Assembly (NCBI GenBank): GCA_012656075.1
Contig: JAAKBF010000012.1
Location: forward strand, 788,458 to 852,457
DNA: 64,000 nt
Reading direction: 5' to 3'
DNA from: Phytophthora hibernalis
Taxonomy: Eukaryota > Oomycota > Peronosporomycetes > Peronosporales > Peronosporaceae
This document shows, piece by piece, positions 10,145 to 21,724 of this stretch. A program made the position numbers and the translations under genes. Position 1 is the first letter of the stretch. Every line of letters starts with the position of its first letter. Below the pieces are notes generated by a model that did no database searches, was not told the origin of the DNA, and was given only the letters and a program-made list of their open reading frames with translations.

Positions 10145-12249
10145 TTACTTGGTGTCGTTGGGGTTACACGATTTGAACCGCTTGCTGGCAAGCGACGACA
10201 TTGAAGGGCTGCTGCTGCCGTTCGTCTCGTATTCAGAGTTGTCTTCTGGTAGCACTGGCAGCACTTCAAAGAAGAACAAGTGTGTTGGTTAGTGCAATGT
10301 CCCTGGAGCACTCAAAACGCTTGACCAGTGACGGAGGATCGTACCTGGTATCTTCCGGACAACGTTTCTCTTCGAAGCCAAGGCATGCTCGGAAATATTT
10401 TGGCCATAGATCTACAGAGAATAATGATTTAGCTGGCATCGACGATGTGAGATGCTGATTGCTTACTTTGGAAGACGGCGACGGAGGAGGAAGCGTCGTG
10501 CTGAACTGCCGGATGTAGTTGCGGAAGGCGTGCTGCAAAAAGGTTGTACAAACACGCGTCAGAATTTAAGGCACAAAATCAATAACAAACAGGTAGGAGA
10601 GCCTTACGTAGATTGCAGTGTGGACCTTGTGCGATTTGTTTCGGCTGTACACGCGAATAATACGCTCTTCAAACTGTTTGTGGTCATCACACAGATACGC
10701 TTAGGCCAGGTTTCTCGGATAAATAATGGTGAAGTTGTATCACCTACCTTTTCAGGGAAAAGCAAGCTGACTTGCTCCTTCGGGATGTGAAACTTTTGTT
10801 GAGATCACTGGACCCGTAGAAGGACACGTTGTCCACCGGGTTCCGGTCCTTAAAGTTGTAGTTTAATCGGCCATCAAAAACGATGATGTCTTCCGGGTCC
10901 AGCGTCACGCCGTCGTAGGAAGTTTGGGTAGCCAGTTCTTCACTTGTGAACCGCGGGATGCGAGACATCAGCTCGGGCGGCAAGATGTACTCGTCAATGA
11001 ACTCGTACAATTCACGCCGACGCATACGTTTTAGTAGCGCTCGAGCATCGGACATGGTGTCGGTCTTGGACGCTTCAATCGACTGCAGCGCATGAAACAA
11101 CACAGGTAAGAACCAATTCATTCGACAGTATCGGCACGAGTACTTACGTGAACGACGTGGTCCGTGAGGAACTGGAAGTGCTCTGGGGTTTGCGTGGCAG
11201 CACAAATTCCCAGTTCTTTGTCAGCTAGAAGCATCGCGTCGCAAATCATGAACTCGACGGCCTTGCCCTTGCGGTGGTTGTAGATTTGTTTGTGCATCTG
11301 GTAGCGCTGCTGGAACATGTCGTAGATGTCTAAATTCACGCTCGTGTGGTAGCAAATCTCATTGTCGATGACACGGTTGAACATCGTGAGTCGGGAGAAG
11401 TCGAACACCTTGCGCAGGCCGAAGAGGTTGAGCATATCACGCGCCAAGTAGTCAAACTTGTCCACATCGATGCAGTTGCGTCCATTCGCCACAATCTCGT
11501 ACAGGTATCCCCTCGAGTCCACACGCGAGCCCATGTGCGTACTACCAGTCATCAAACCACCACAAAATTCCGTCAGCATTACACCGCAACAACACTTCCA
11601 AGTCTCACTCTTTCGCTCCGACAATAAGCTGCTGGATGAACCGCACGTCGTCCCTCTCCAAGTCGATATTGTTGTCGTCCACCATGTACTCAATCATCCG
11701 CAGCGACATGTCTTCATGGTGATACGTCGGTGCGTCACTGCCGTATCCCCTTGCAGCCGCAACTCTGGGCATGAACTCGTGTTCAAACACGTGAGAGAAC
11801 GGACCATGACCTAAATCATGCAGCAGTCCCGCAGCACTCTACAAAACCCATCAGTCTCCTCCCTAAAGCCTCTCCAATTGCACCTACCAGAAGCCTCGAA
11901 TCTCTCTCGGTAAGCTCCAATTCCGGCTGCTGTAGTCGGAACCGCTCGACGGTTTGTCCAGACAGGAAACTCACGCCCAACGAGTGCTCGAAGCGGTTGT
12001 GTGAAGCTCCTGGGAAGACGTAGTACAGTGTACCCAACTGCTTCAAGTCTCTCAGTCGCTGGAACTGTGGCGTGTCCATGAGCGACACGCACAAACCGTT
12101 CACTTTGATGTAGCCATGTACTTGGTCTGAATGTGACACAACTCTTTAGTAAGCGATATCTCATCTCCCACACATAGTTACACAGCAAATTACATACCAT
12201 TGAAGAGCTTGGCACGCGGGTCATCCGCTGCAGGCCATACACTGCTCAT
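10145..12249 (-). CDS. SAMHD1-like HD-domain dNTP triphosphohydrolase, nine exons
   Basis: Hydrolyses dNTPs in the SAMHD1 family. Exons on the minus strand, 5' to 3': 12249-12198, 12126-11888, 11838-11609, 11541-11148, 11082-10748, 10673-10608, 10532-10467, 10411-10345 and 10245-10145, all with GT-AG introns of 49-99 nt. About 516 residues. The HD metal site is visible: HNRFEHSLG, GLLHDLGHGPFSH and IDVDKFDYLARD. C-terminal family blocks include KNPVDNVSFYG-like and FEERIIRVYSRN. Exon 5 breaks frame at A-run 10790-10792. One extra base restores the conserved IPKEQVSLLFPEK block and joins in phase to exon 6, so this is almost surely an assembly error. No SAM domain is present. The last two exons are less certain. 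Confidence 0.85.
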
Positions 12250-12460
12250 CCTTTATGCCAAGACGTCGTAAACAGCAACTCAAACAACCACTTCGTTCAC
12301 TTCCACCAATGGGCCTCTGACGCACTTCTCTATGAGCTACGTACCTTTTTCCAGGTACATCAACGTACACCACACTATCTACGTCGTCCACACGACATTT
12401 ACGTGTCCCACCCCACTCGTACGATCTTTCTGATAACATAGTGAAAGCAAGATAATCGCT

Positions 12461-15254
12461 ATGACGGGAGATGTGGCGTACGTGACGCTCTCGGGGGCGA
12501 CGCTGGCGCTGTACGCGGGTATGGAGGCCAAAGAGCTCCAGCAGCTGCTGCATGCAGCTCTACATACAGGAGGGGGCACGTGCTGCGGCTTCCAAGTGGC
12601 CTCAGAGAGCTCCAAGGGCCGCAAGAAGCGGATTCCGCGCCTCGTACCGCTGTCTGTGGCCTGCCGGGCGCCTGAGCTGCTGACGGGGCGCGTGTCAGCG
12701 TTAATGGCTTCGTCGCACGGCTCTGTACGCGAAGTGGGCGGGAGAGACGACGAGCGACTGCAGAAGTTATTACAGGCGCTGGAGTCGGACTTGCAGCTGT
12801 CCGCCTTTGAGACAGCTGTGCTGAGGGACGTCTGTGGACAACAAAGGGACCAGGTGCTGAGGGTGATGGGCGGCGAGACGTCAGTGGAGCATAAAAGGAC
12901 TTTTTGTTGCGACTGTTACGACCGGAGGACGGAACAGCGAACAGTCCGACGAAGAAGATCGTAACAGAGAACAGTCGAGCGATCGAGAAGGACAGACAGG
13001 AGGACACTTTGCAGGCCGAGCTCGTGGCCAAGAAAGTGACGGCCATTGGCCGTCGAGTCTTCAGTCCACAGGTGCAGACGCAGGTCTTGGCGCTGGCGGA
13101 CGCTACGAGACACAAGTGGACAATTGGAGAGGACAGCAAGACAGGGGAGGACAGGTTTGTTGACACGATGCAGCTGCTGAACATGCTGGAGAAGCTACTG
13201 GACAGACACGTGCTGCCGGAGGACCATGGCGCTCATTTGCTGGAGCTCGTGCTGAGCGGCAACCAGGTGCTTATCAGTGCTCTGCACAGCTACAAGAAGG
13301 ACGGAGGCAGCCTGACGGACTTGGAGACCACAGCCAAGAGACTCGCAGCGCTCGGGTGCGACCCGCCCAAGCCTATTGCAACCAAGAAGAGCAGGGGAGG
13401 CTGGCAAAGATGAACGACTCGTCGGCCAAGAAGAGGGTGCGCAATGCCGCGGCAGCGACTCCGTCTGCGGTCTCAGTGGTGCGGTCCCTGCATGCGCAGC
13501 ACATGCTGACGAGTCTCGAGTTGGACATCATACAAGCACTGGTGGCTCAGGACGACACGCAGGTGCTGCAGCTTCTGCGGGCCTTTGAACAGAGTGATCA
13601 CCGCGACGTCAGTGCGCTGAGAGACGCGCTCGTGAGCATTGTGGAGGAGATTACGATGGAGCTTGGCGACGAGGAGAAGGCTGCTGCTGCGTTTGCACGT
13701 GGACTGGATGACGCGGTTCGAGAAGAAAACCAGTGGGAAGATAGTGATGACGAGGACGGAGACTCGTTTGGATGGCAGCGACACCTGATCTTCTTGCTCG
13801 GACAATGGCAAACTCAGCATAACCTGACCCCGGTCGATGCCAACACATTGCGCGGGATGGTTGCACAGCAGCACAACTTGTTGGAGAGTGCCTACGAAGT
13901 GTTTGCAGGTGACGGCGATGCCAGCGAGCTCTTGGACACGCTCCAGCGTGTGGCGAAACTGCAGCGACAGATTGAGCAGAGTCAAGCAGGCCAAAACGTC
14001 CTCAATGGTGAGCCAGTTAGCAGTCTTGGGCTCGATGACGTCGTGCGTCAGATGCAACGGCGTGGAGTGGTGCAGTTCGGAGATGCTGCAGGTCTTTTGA
14101 TGCTGTTCCATAATGGCAACGAGGCCCTGCAAGCTGCTAATGAGGCTTTCCAGGCAGATGGAGATATACACGAACTCGAAGAAACGCTACTTCTCGTGGT
14201 CAAGCACGCGAGGTTTGGCGGTGATGAAGAGCCCATTGACGAGGGCCAGGCTGTATCCCGACTTCTAGCGGAATACGGAAGATCAGGCCGCCTTGAATTG
14301 TGGCAAATCCAGCTGTTGATGTTCCTGTTAAAATCTCACGACCCGCGTCTATTAGCTGCAGTCGATGTGTACAACGAGGACAAGAATGCTGAAGAACTGA
14401 TTGAAACGCTCGAGGTTTTGGTCGAGCTGGCAGCCTGGGAACGCCATCATCATGCAATGGTGCACGATTGGATCGCTCCACTGGCAGGAAGCGGAAAATT
14501 GCCTCGTGGTGGAGCTGAGCGGCTTATGCAGCTCGTGAAGGCTCGTGACGACCGCGTTGTAGCGGCACTGGTGGTCTACTTGAGTGACGGCAACAGGGAG
14601 GAGTTTGTCGATACATTGACACGAATTGCATGTCTCGAAGCGATGAAGCTGAAGAATGTGCAGGTAGAGACCACACAGGACGAATCGGAGGAAGGGCATT
14701 TGGTTTTGGCTCTGCTGAAGGAGCTGGAGGATAAAGGTGTCATGACCGCTGATGAACGTGAGCATGTTGAAGAGTTGGTATGCAGCGGGGATGCCCGAAT
14801 GCTCGCAGCAATGGACGTGCTGGCAGCGACGCACGATGCTGAAGACTTTGCAGACACCATACGCCGCATCTTGGCTAAGCCGAAACAAAAGGAAACTGCT
14901 GAGAGTGTCGAAGCTGGGGTCTCCACGGAAGCTGCACCCAGCATTTCTATTACTGCGGAGGACGAAGATGAAGCCTCTAAAGATGCACAAGCGGACTCTC
15001 AACTTTCAGAAGAGAGTGACGAGGACACATCTCGTGTAGCTGAGACCCATGAAACCTCTCAGGAAGAGAAAGAGCAGGAACAGGAACAGGAAGACGACGA
15101 GGTTGCGACTGATAAAGCCAATGAAGAGGCTACCGAAGAGGTCGAGAAGGTGACCGAACACGTTCTGGAGGACGCGAAAGACGAGGGTGAAAACGGAGGA
15201 AAGACGAACGTAGAGAAGGAGGAAAATGAGCAGGCCCAACAAGAACAGAACTGA
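12461..15254 (+). CDS. Long protein of about eight ~80-residue helical repeats, unnamed family
   Basis: I do not recognise this family. The frame breaks at 12893-12898 and at G-run 13394-13397. One base added at each site gives a continuous protein of about 931 residues. It is built of repeats that begin with an LL-x-x-L helix, pass through a hydrophobic 'L-x-x-LV' helix, then D-x-R-V-L-x-A-x-x-V-Y, and close with E-x-x-x-T-L-x-R-I. Copies lie near 12763, 13168, 13476, 13788, 14034, 14251, 14470 and 14698. The last 120 residues are an acidic, Glu/Gln-rich tail with coiled-coil potential. No signal peptide or membrane segment. It is probably a soluble scaffold; this is inference. Confidence 0.7.
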
Positions 15255-15447
15255 TCGGATGCGTACTCAAAGCTGAACTCAAATGAAAAAGCCTAAGCGG
15301 TAAATTATGCGTTCTTGCTCCTGCCGGCAACTACGCCAACTGAAGCCTCTGTATGCACATGCACGATGGACTCCATTACTGCGCTTCTCATTTGCGAAAA
15401 TGCTGCGAAGACGCCACGTCCCAGCGAAGGCACCAAGACAGGTACGC

Positions 15448-15460
15448 TCACTTTGAAAAA
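15448..15460 (+). promoter_or_regulatory. Probable initiator of the ankyrin gene
   Basis: TCACTTTGAAAAA fits the oomycete initiator. If used, it leaves almost no leader before the ATG at 15460, so the in-frame ATG at 15469 may be the true start. Confidence 0.4.
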
Positions 15461-16320
15461 TGCCAACAATGAGAGAACCGCAGCTCACATCTGTCTTCCT
15501 TGCGATACCGGAGCGACTTCAAGCGCTTTCGCACGTGGTTGATCAAATCAATGAATTCCTGAAGCCCGAGACTATCGACTCCGCCGTCTACAACGATTGC
15601 CAATACGTCGTTCGTGTGCATGGAACCACTAGGAAATGGACGAAAAATGCGATGAATGGGGCAGCGGCTAGAGGGCGTCTCGATATTGTGAAGTGGCTGA
15701 ATGCCGTTCGCAATGAGGGATGCACTATCGTTGCCATGGATGAGGCTGTGGTGAACGGACATGTGGGGGTGGTGAAGTGGCTTCGTGTTCACTACTTCGG
15801 AAGATGTTCGAGTGCTGCGTTGAATGCTGCAGCGAAGAATGGGCATAGCGAAGTAGTGAAGTGTTTGTGCTGTACCAGGAATGGCCAAGGGCCGTATGAG
15901 ATCACCGACGGGGTTCAAGTGGCCGCAGCGAGAGGAGACATCGGGACTTTGAGTGTTCTTATGCATGAGAACTGCAGCTCGTATTATCTTGGTCGTGCTC
16001 TCGAAGAAGTTGCGGCAAAAGGACAGCGTGATGCGGTGAAGGTTCTACTGAGCGTGGAGTTACAGCAACCCAGTGTCAGCAAGGCGTTGAGGAATGCTGT
16101 TTCAATGAATCACATGGACGTTGTGGAACTTCTTGTCGATCACTGCTCCTCGGCAGAAATCAGGACCGCATATCCGACAATCACTATGAAAAACAACGCC
16201 AAGATTGGAAAGGTTCTTCGTGGGGCGATCAAAAGAAGAATCATGGAGGAGAAGTGGGGTACTTTACGACACAAAGCAACATTCTGGAAGGAATTAAAGC
16301 GTCCCGAGATACGGCGGTGA
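15460..16320 (+). CDS. Ankyrin-repeat protein
   Basis: 286 residues, single exon. Five or so degenerate ankyrin units of the oomycete 'VKWL' type are visible: NGAAARGRLDIVKWLN, EAVVNGHVGVVKWLR, NAAAKNGHSEVVKCL, EEVAAKGQRDAVKVLL and NAVSMNHMDVVELL. These are protein-interaction repeats; the partner is unknown. Such genes form large, variable families in Phytophthora. The N-terminal 50 residues are helical and unrelated to ankyrin. No signal peptide. Confidence 0.8.
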   Translation: MPTMREPQLTSVFLAIPERLQALSHVVDQINEFLKPETIDSAVYNDCQYVVRVHGTTRKWTKNAMNGAAARGRLDIVKWLNAVRNEGCTIVAMDEAVVNGHVGVVKWLRVHYFGRCSSAALNAAAKNGHSEVVKCLCCTRNGQGPYEITDGVQVAAARGDIGTLSVLMHENCSSYYLGRALEEVAAKGQRDAVKVLLSVELQQPSVSKALRNAVSMNHMDVVELLVDHCSSAEIRTAYPTITMKNNAKIGKVLRGAIKRRIMEEKWGTLRHKATFWKELKRPEIRR

Positions 16321-17088
16321 GAATGGAAAAGGCAGCGTGGCTGTGTGGGATGTTCCGGACGTGGTGAGTTTTAGTGATAAGGCCATTCAAGGCTGGAAGT
16401 CTTTGTGCTGTAGCAGCGTTCTAGCTGCGGGGGTATTGAGTTTTACTTTTATACTGAAGTAGGAATTAATCCAACACATGTACCACATATTTTTTATTTG
16501 CGCCTACGTTAGTTATTACTTCGTCGTAAGACTTCATTTTTCTTGAACGCTTGGACTTCATGAGTTTAACATACAGCAGACTATCGTCAAGCTAATTTGC
16601 CCACCTTCACGACCCGCAATCGAATGTTAGCTGCTCATAAACAACATTGTGTGAGCGGAAGCAAACCTAGTTCCAACTTAGCCTGCATTTAACTGTTACT
16701 GCATCTCCATCACGCGAATGAATAAAATTAATTTTGTCCGTCAATAAGCAAGTCGTATCGCAATGCATGCGAGAAATACTGACGTCAATGTTTTTGGTAG
16801 ACGAGGAAAACACATGAGTCTTCACTACCGCAGAGGTTTTGAGTTTTTGAGCCTTGGAGCTTTGAGCTGAATCTTTAGAGATTTCATTCCTTCAAAAGTT
16901 CTTTAAATTTTCACTGTCATGAGCTCATCGTACGCAACGAAAAGTTCAAAATGACCCAGCAGCTTCAGTTTTAAGTTGTTACACTCGAAAAACGGACTCT
17001 TATTTCAAACGATTCTTCGGTGACACCAACGGAGCAAACGCCGGGCCTTTTGGTGTGGCAACTTCTCCAGTGATGCCCATTTCCAGAC
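16321..17088. other. Intergenic, no gene seen
   Basis: AT-rich spacer of about 770 nt between the ankyrin gene and the convergent SWEET gene. I see no open frame of interest, RNA gene or clear repeat. Confidence 0.5.
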
Positions 17089-17111
17089 TTACGACCATAT
17101 CGCTTTCATTT

Positions 17112-17855
17112 TCACTGTGTCTGCCGACGATACCTCTTCTTGGGACGGTAGATGAAATATAAAGTCATTTGCGCAGCACTTAGTAGAATTCCCACCACGT
17201 TCGGCACCACAATGAAGAGATCGTTGTCGACAATGCCGTTGATGAGCCACAGGGTACTGTTGACGAAGATGATGACGCACAGAAGTACAGGAATTGCTGC
17301 TGATGACTTGGTCTGGATCACGAGCTTGAGCTTCTCGAATGGAGATATGTACATGGCGAACGTTGCGACGTTAGCCAAATAGCCAAGAACGAGGCCGAGC
17401 TGGTGTCTTGACTGGTTGATAACTCCACTCGCGACCAGAACGGCGTACGTAGTAACCAATACGAAAGGTACTCCTGCCACCGCAATGGATCTGGCCACGT
17501 ACGTGCGGTTCGAGCACCACTTGGCGTAGATAATGACGTACAGCGTCACCACAACATCACCAAATACGCATACGGAAAAGAGCGGGAAAATATTTTTCAC
17601 AGTATAGGCGTAGATCAACCTGGTGAACATTTGAAGAGAAATGGTTAGTAAATATTTTGATATGGAGTGCAGGGCGCTGAATAAATTCTACCAGATGTGG
17701 TTGCACAATAGCAATGCTACTAGAGGCATAAGTGCCATCACGCCAACATCCTTGCGCTTGTGGACTCGGTATAGCTCTGGGACTGGGCTGAGTCTCAGAA
17801 CGATCTGAGCGATAGTCGTCAATACTTTCACCGTCGTAATAAATGCAGATACCAT
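17112..17855 (-). CDS. SWEET / MtN3 sugar transporter, two exons
   Basis: Seven-helix SWEET-type sugar facilitator of about 223 residues, in the plasma or an inner membrane. Exon 1 is 17855-17692 and exon 2 is 17619-17112, joined in phase across a 72-nt GT-AG intron to give HIWLIYAYTVKNIFP. The first MtN3 triplet contains LSPVPELYRVHKRKDVG, matching the conserved 'SP...ki...ks' loop. The second contains YLANVATFAMYISPFEKLKLVIQTKSSAAIPV, then VNSTLWLINGIVDNDLFIVVPNVVG with the Asn used for substrate binding. The basic C-terminus (RPKKRYRR) is short. Intact. Confidence 0.88.
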
Positions 17856-18262
17856 CTTGACGTTCCGTGTGGTGCCTTGTAGCGCTAAACTCGAAATGAA
17901 ATGAGGTTTAACATACCAAGCGCGTGGTTTGGTACATGTACATGCAATCATGAGCTCGGTTTCGTACATGTAATCACCTGATGAAATGAGCCCTAAAATC
18001 ACTGTCCTTTTGTCGTTTTGTACCTTTTTCCAAGGAAACTGAGTACATGTAGAACTCTTCAAAGTGGATCAATGCAAACCGCTTTCAGTCGACGAATGAT
18101 GATGCCTGGCCCTCGAGGACGAAACACGGAGCATCTCATGTCAACGTCGCGACGTCCAGAAATCCTGTCTTGCAGACGAGCAGCCATAGTGGTCCGCCGT
18201 CTAGAGTCATCAAGTCCCCGCGAAAATGATCTTGAAGTCACCATTGGCATCTTCCCTCCGAG

Positions 18263-19592
18263 ATGGCCCAAGGTGGTTCACTTCCGTCACCACAACCGTT
18301 CTCTCTGCTCGGTCCGATGTTCTCAACCATTCCCCATTTTGCAGTCGACAGCAACCCCTCCAACCAATCTCAACGCCATGTCGACCGTCTTGAGCTTTCG
18401 GTCGTCGAAAACCAACAACCGACAGCCCAGGACCCCGTCGTAGAGCTGAATCAATCTCAAAACAACAACAACCACCCACCCGAATTGAGTCTGTCACGCA
18501 GTCGCGTCGGTCCTCAAAGCATCACCGACGCCATCCATCTCTCTCCAGAGCGGAAGTTTGAAATGCTGCAGCTCATGGAAGCCTCGGAAAGGCACGTGGT
18601 CAATTCCATGATCGGAGACGAAGCTTCGTTGACCCTGTGGAAGCTCCGTATGCGCAAGAAAGGCATCACCTACTATGTGGACGAGAACGTTGGCAAGGGA
18701 CTCACCCGTTTCTGCTGCGTGGGGTCACGGACGCCCCCGTGATGGAAATCATGAAGATGTTCATGGTCACCAACACCGAGATGTTGCTGAAGAACGTGCG
18801 GATCATGTACCGCAACGTCCAGGAGGCCAAAATCCTGTCGGTCTTGAAACCGGCCACCGTCGACAACCCCATGCAGTCGGTTTACATCCGCTATGCGAGC
18901 TTCGACACGCCAATTCTCATGAGCGGTCGGGACATTTGCGTCTGCGTGTGCACCAACATGTTCACATTGTCGGACGGATCCACCGTCGGCTACTGTCTTT
19001 GGGACTCGGTGGACATCCCGGAATGTCCCGATCGGTTGGCCACCGACAAGATCATCCGTAGCAAGATGTGGCACTCCGGGTTCTTCTTCCGGAACTCGGG
19101 CAAACCCAACGCCGTGACCAAGGTGTGCTACCTCATTGGCGTCGAGATCGGGGGTGTTGTCCCTCAACTATTGGGACACATCCACATGACCATCTTCGGT
19201 GGCAATTGTCGACGAGTGTGCAAACACTACCGCAAACGAACTTTAGACCCAGTGACGTTCACTCCCGGGCGCTTTGGCCGCCCAAGAGCGAAATCAAAGA
19301 TTGTTGTGTGTGCGGGAAGTGCTTCAACCCGTTGGTCAAGAAGCACTACTGTATCAGGTGTGGTAAAGTTGTCTGTGGTCGCGGCAACTGCTTCTTCAAG
19401 GAGGAGGTTAGCGTGCCTGGTGCAGTGGTCACTCAGGTTCGTATCTGTCAGTACTGCCTCGATGAGACTGGCATGTTGAAGACGAATCTGCAGGCTATTG
19501 CAGCAAGGGGCAACCTAAACAGCCTCGACAGCGAGGGATCTGGCGTCCGAGATTTACTGCATCATAACTCGGAGTCGAGTAGGAGCTTGTAG
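18263..19592 (+). CDS. START-like plus FYVE-type zinc-finger protein 1
   Basis: About 443 residues after correction. Order: a disordered Pro/Ser/Asn-rich N-terminus, a START-like lipid-binding region (about 95-330, with WKLRMRKKGITYYV and GYCLWDSVDIPE), then a C-terminal FYVE-type finger (CCVCGKCFNP, KKHYCIRCGKVVC, VRICQYC). The family probably binds a lipid and phosphoinositide membranes. The second copy at 22993 shares the layout. The frame breaks at G-run 18721-18724 and T-run 19273-19275. One extra base in each run restores alignment to the paralogue, so sequencing error is likely. The KKHYC motif is a weak version of the canonical RRHHCR PI3P-binding motif. Confidence 0.8.
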
Positions 19593-19833
19593 GGAGTGTG
19601 TTTCAACATGTATTTTGGTTGCTAATGATTCGCGTTTACCTGCTTTAACATGTTGATGAAGTCGTTCTACCCGTACATCTTGACGAGCGACCCGTGTGTA
19701 TGTAATGGTCACCGTCGAGTCGAGCTTTGCAAGATTCCTTGCGGTGGGATGAACCAGTGCTCGGAAAATACCGTATCATATTTATCTGACCTGCACCGAT
19801 CCACAATATAGTTAACGGCGTACGCTGACGAGG

Positions 19834-21724
19834 AATAGTTAATTATTGGGAAAATATCAATGTATTGCTTGTACTTACGACTAGCCACCTCAGCTTGAAG
19901 AACAACTTCACATCTGCTGCTGTACATCAAAAACAGTGCCGACGTCCCAGTAGCTTCTGTTCGTACGCAAGAAGAGTAGCATCTCCACGTTAACCGGTAG
20001 CAGCGACGCTCGCTGCGGTGTCACCACCCGTTTTGCTTGCGAGAACAGCCGCTCACAGCGGTTGCTCGTTGGAGGCAGTTGGAGCAGCAGGTCCGAGTAC
20101 AGCGGCGACGTCTGAATGGCTGTCACCTTCGTCCTTTCTCTCAGGACAGCAGTGGCAAAGTCCTCTTCTTGCTGCTTGTCCGCTTCTTCGAGGCCTCTCT
20201 TGCGCTTCGCACCGGAGACCATCACCGCCTTATCAAACTTTTTAATGGTCTCGCGCTGAGCGACAGACAGCCGTTCGCCATTGATAGCTTGTCAGCAAAT
20301 AGTACATCCAATTAATATTAGCAGTATCAACCACGTAGTATACCTTGACTGCTGCTGCTTCAAATACCGGTGAGTGCACGACATTGGCAGTCGCCTTGAG
20401 ATAAGGCTTCATGGAGGGAAACCACTCTATGACGGAGTCAAACAGCGCATGCACATCCGCGAGCGACAAATCCTCCGCTTGCAGCTTGACCGTCACGCTG
20501 TCAAAACGCGAAGGTCCTTCAGGAGGGCTTCGATCCGACGATGCATCGCTGCCTTGGGGATACTATCGAAAACAGGCTCCACTTTCTTTGCATCATCACG
20601 AATGCGCACGTACCGAGAGATCATGGTGTAGACCGAGCTCCAGCGCGTCACGTTGGGGCGGAGCGGTGTCAGCTCCGTGTGCTGCCGCAGGGCAGCACGG
20701 TTGTTGACCGTGCGTAGTGCCAGCATCAAGGAGCTTACTGAGTCCACTTCATCCATGTGCGCTTCGAGAAAAACGTTGGCAGCCAAATTGAACCGGTGCG
20801 ACGCACAGCCAATCACAGGAACCCCCGTCGTGTCGCAGCCGCGCGGTTCGTGGCACAATTATCGCCAATCAGAAACGCCATGGATTCCGGTGATTGGCCA
20901 AAAATGGCGGTAATTTTCTTCATGAACTCGCAGTGCGACTGGGCGGTCTGGTCCCCTTCCTCCATCGGTGCGATCGCCAAGAGCGGCTGCTTCAACTCAC
21001 CGTCGGCCCAGTAGACAGCAAAGAGAGCTACATAGTGCTCCAAGTAGTGGGTCCACCCGTCGAACATGATACCGTAAGGTCCGGAAAATTTAGCGGTGAT
21101 CTTGCGCTCTACGGCCACGACAGTGGCGGCGAGATAGGTCTTGAGAGTCTTCGAGCAAACATGCTTCAGCTTGGACATAGCCCTAGTGAGGGAATCATCG
21201 ACCTCAGACAGAGGCATGTTGCGGAAAACAACCCACTCCATCCAGCGGTGCCTCTGGGCTAACAAACCCGTGCACCGAAAGAGATCCCGCCTTTCTGCTC
21301 AGGTGGACCTCGTAATCCCGCTGGAAATCGGGATGCTTATCCTTCAAGTGGCTCATTAGATTGGCGTAGCCACTCGAAGGAGCTGCTTGCACCGCGTTCC
21401 ACAGCCGTTGCAGACGAAGTGATGATCCTTGTCAGCAGCAAAGAAAAAGTGGCACAGGTCGCGGGTGGTGGTGGTGGTGACCATGGTGGCTTGGGGAGGA
21501 TTGCAAAATGAATAACGAATCTTCTAGAGCGGGATGGGCGATTATAGGACCCGCTTGCAGCAAGATAGCAAGCCTTGCTATCATCTACATCGCTGCTGCT
21601 TTCGCAGCCACTGAACACAGTTTTGGCTCGGTCCGTGTGACCGAACCGGTTCAAAACCAAAAGTAGTATATTGGTTCGAATTTCAATAATACTTCTCGGT
21701 ATTCTCATCCAATAGTTAATTATT
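19834..21724 (-). mobile_element. hAT-type DNA transposon remnant
   Basis: Contains a broken hAT transposase. A 14-bp direct repeat, aatagttaattatt, occurs at 19834-19847 and 21711-21724 and may mark the element ends. hAT target duplications are 8 bp, so the longer match is either chance extension or a flanking duplication. Terminal inverted repeats are at best weak (GGGAAAATA against GGATGAGAATA). Confidence 0.55.
19908..21484 (-). pseudogene. hAT transposase
   Basis: From the start at 21484: a BED-type zinc finger (FVCNGCG, then NLMSHLKDKHP), then the RNase-H-like core with FDGWTHYLEHYVALFAVYW, GDNCATN and IGCASHRFNLAAN. The C-terminal dimerisation motif is LPPTSNRCERLFSQAKRVVTPQR. Frame losses at C-run 20822-20826 and A-run 20503-20506 fit a missing run base, but the join near 21215 does not, and the stretch 20230-20340 is not resolved (intron or deletion). 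Probably non-autonomous today. Confidence 0.75.

Noticed and set aside
10108..10311. Alternative last exon frame of the SAMHD1-like gene ending at 10108
   Set aside because: The splice at 10245 keeps phase from exon 8 and gives a basic, Ser-rich tail ending at 10145; the other frame does not join.
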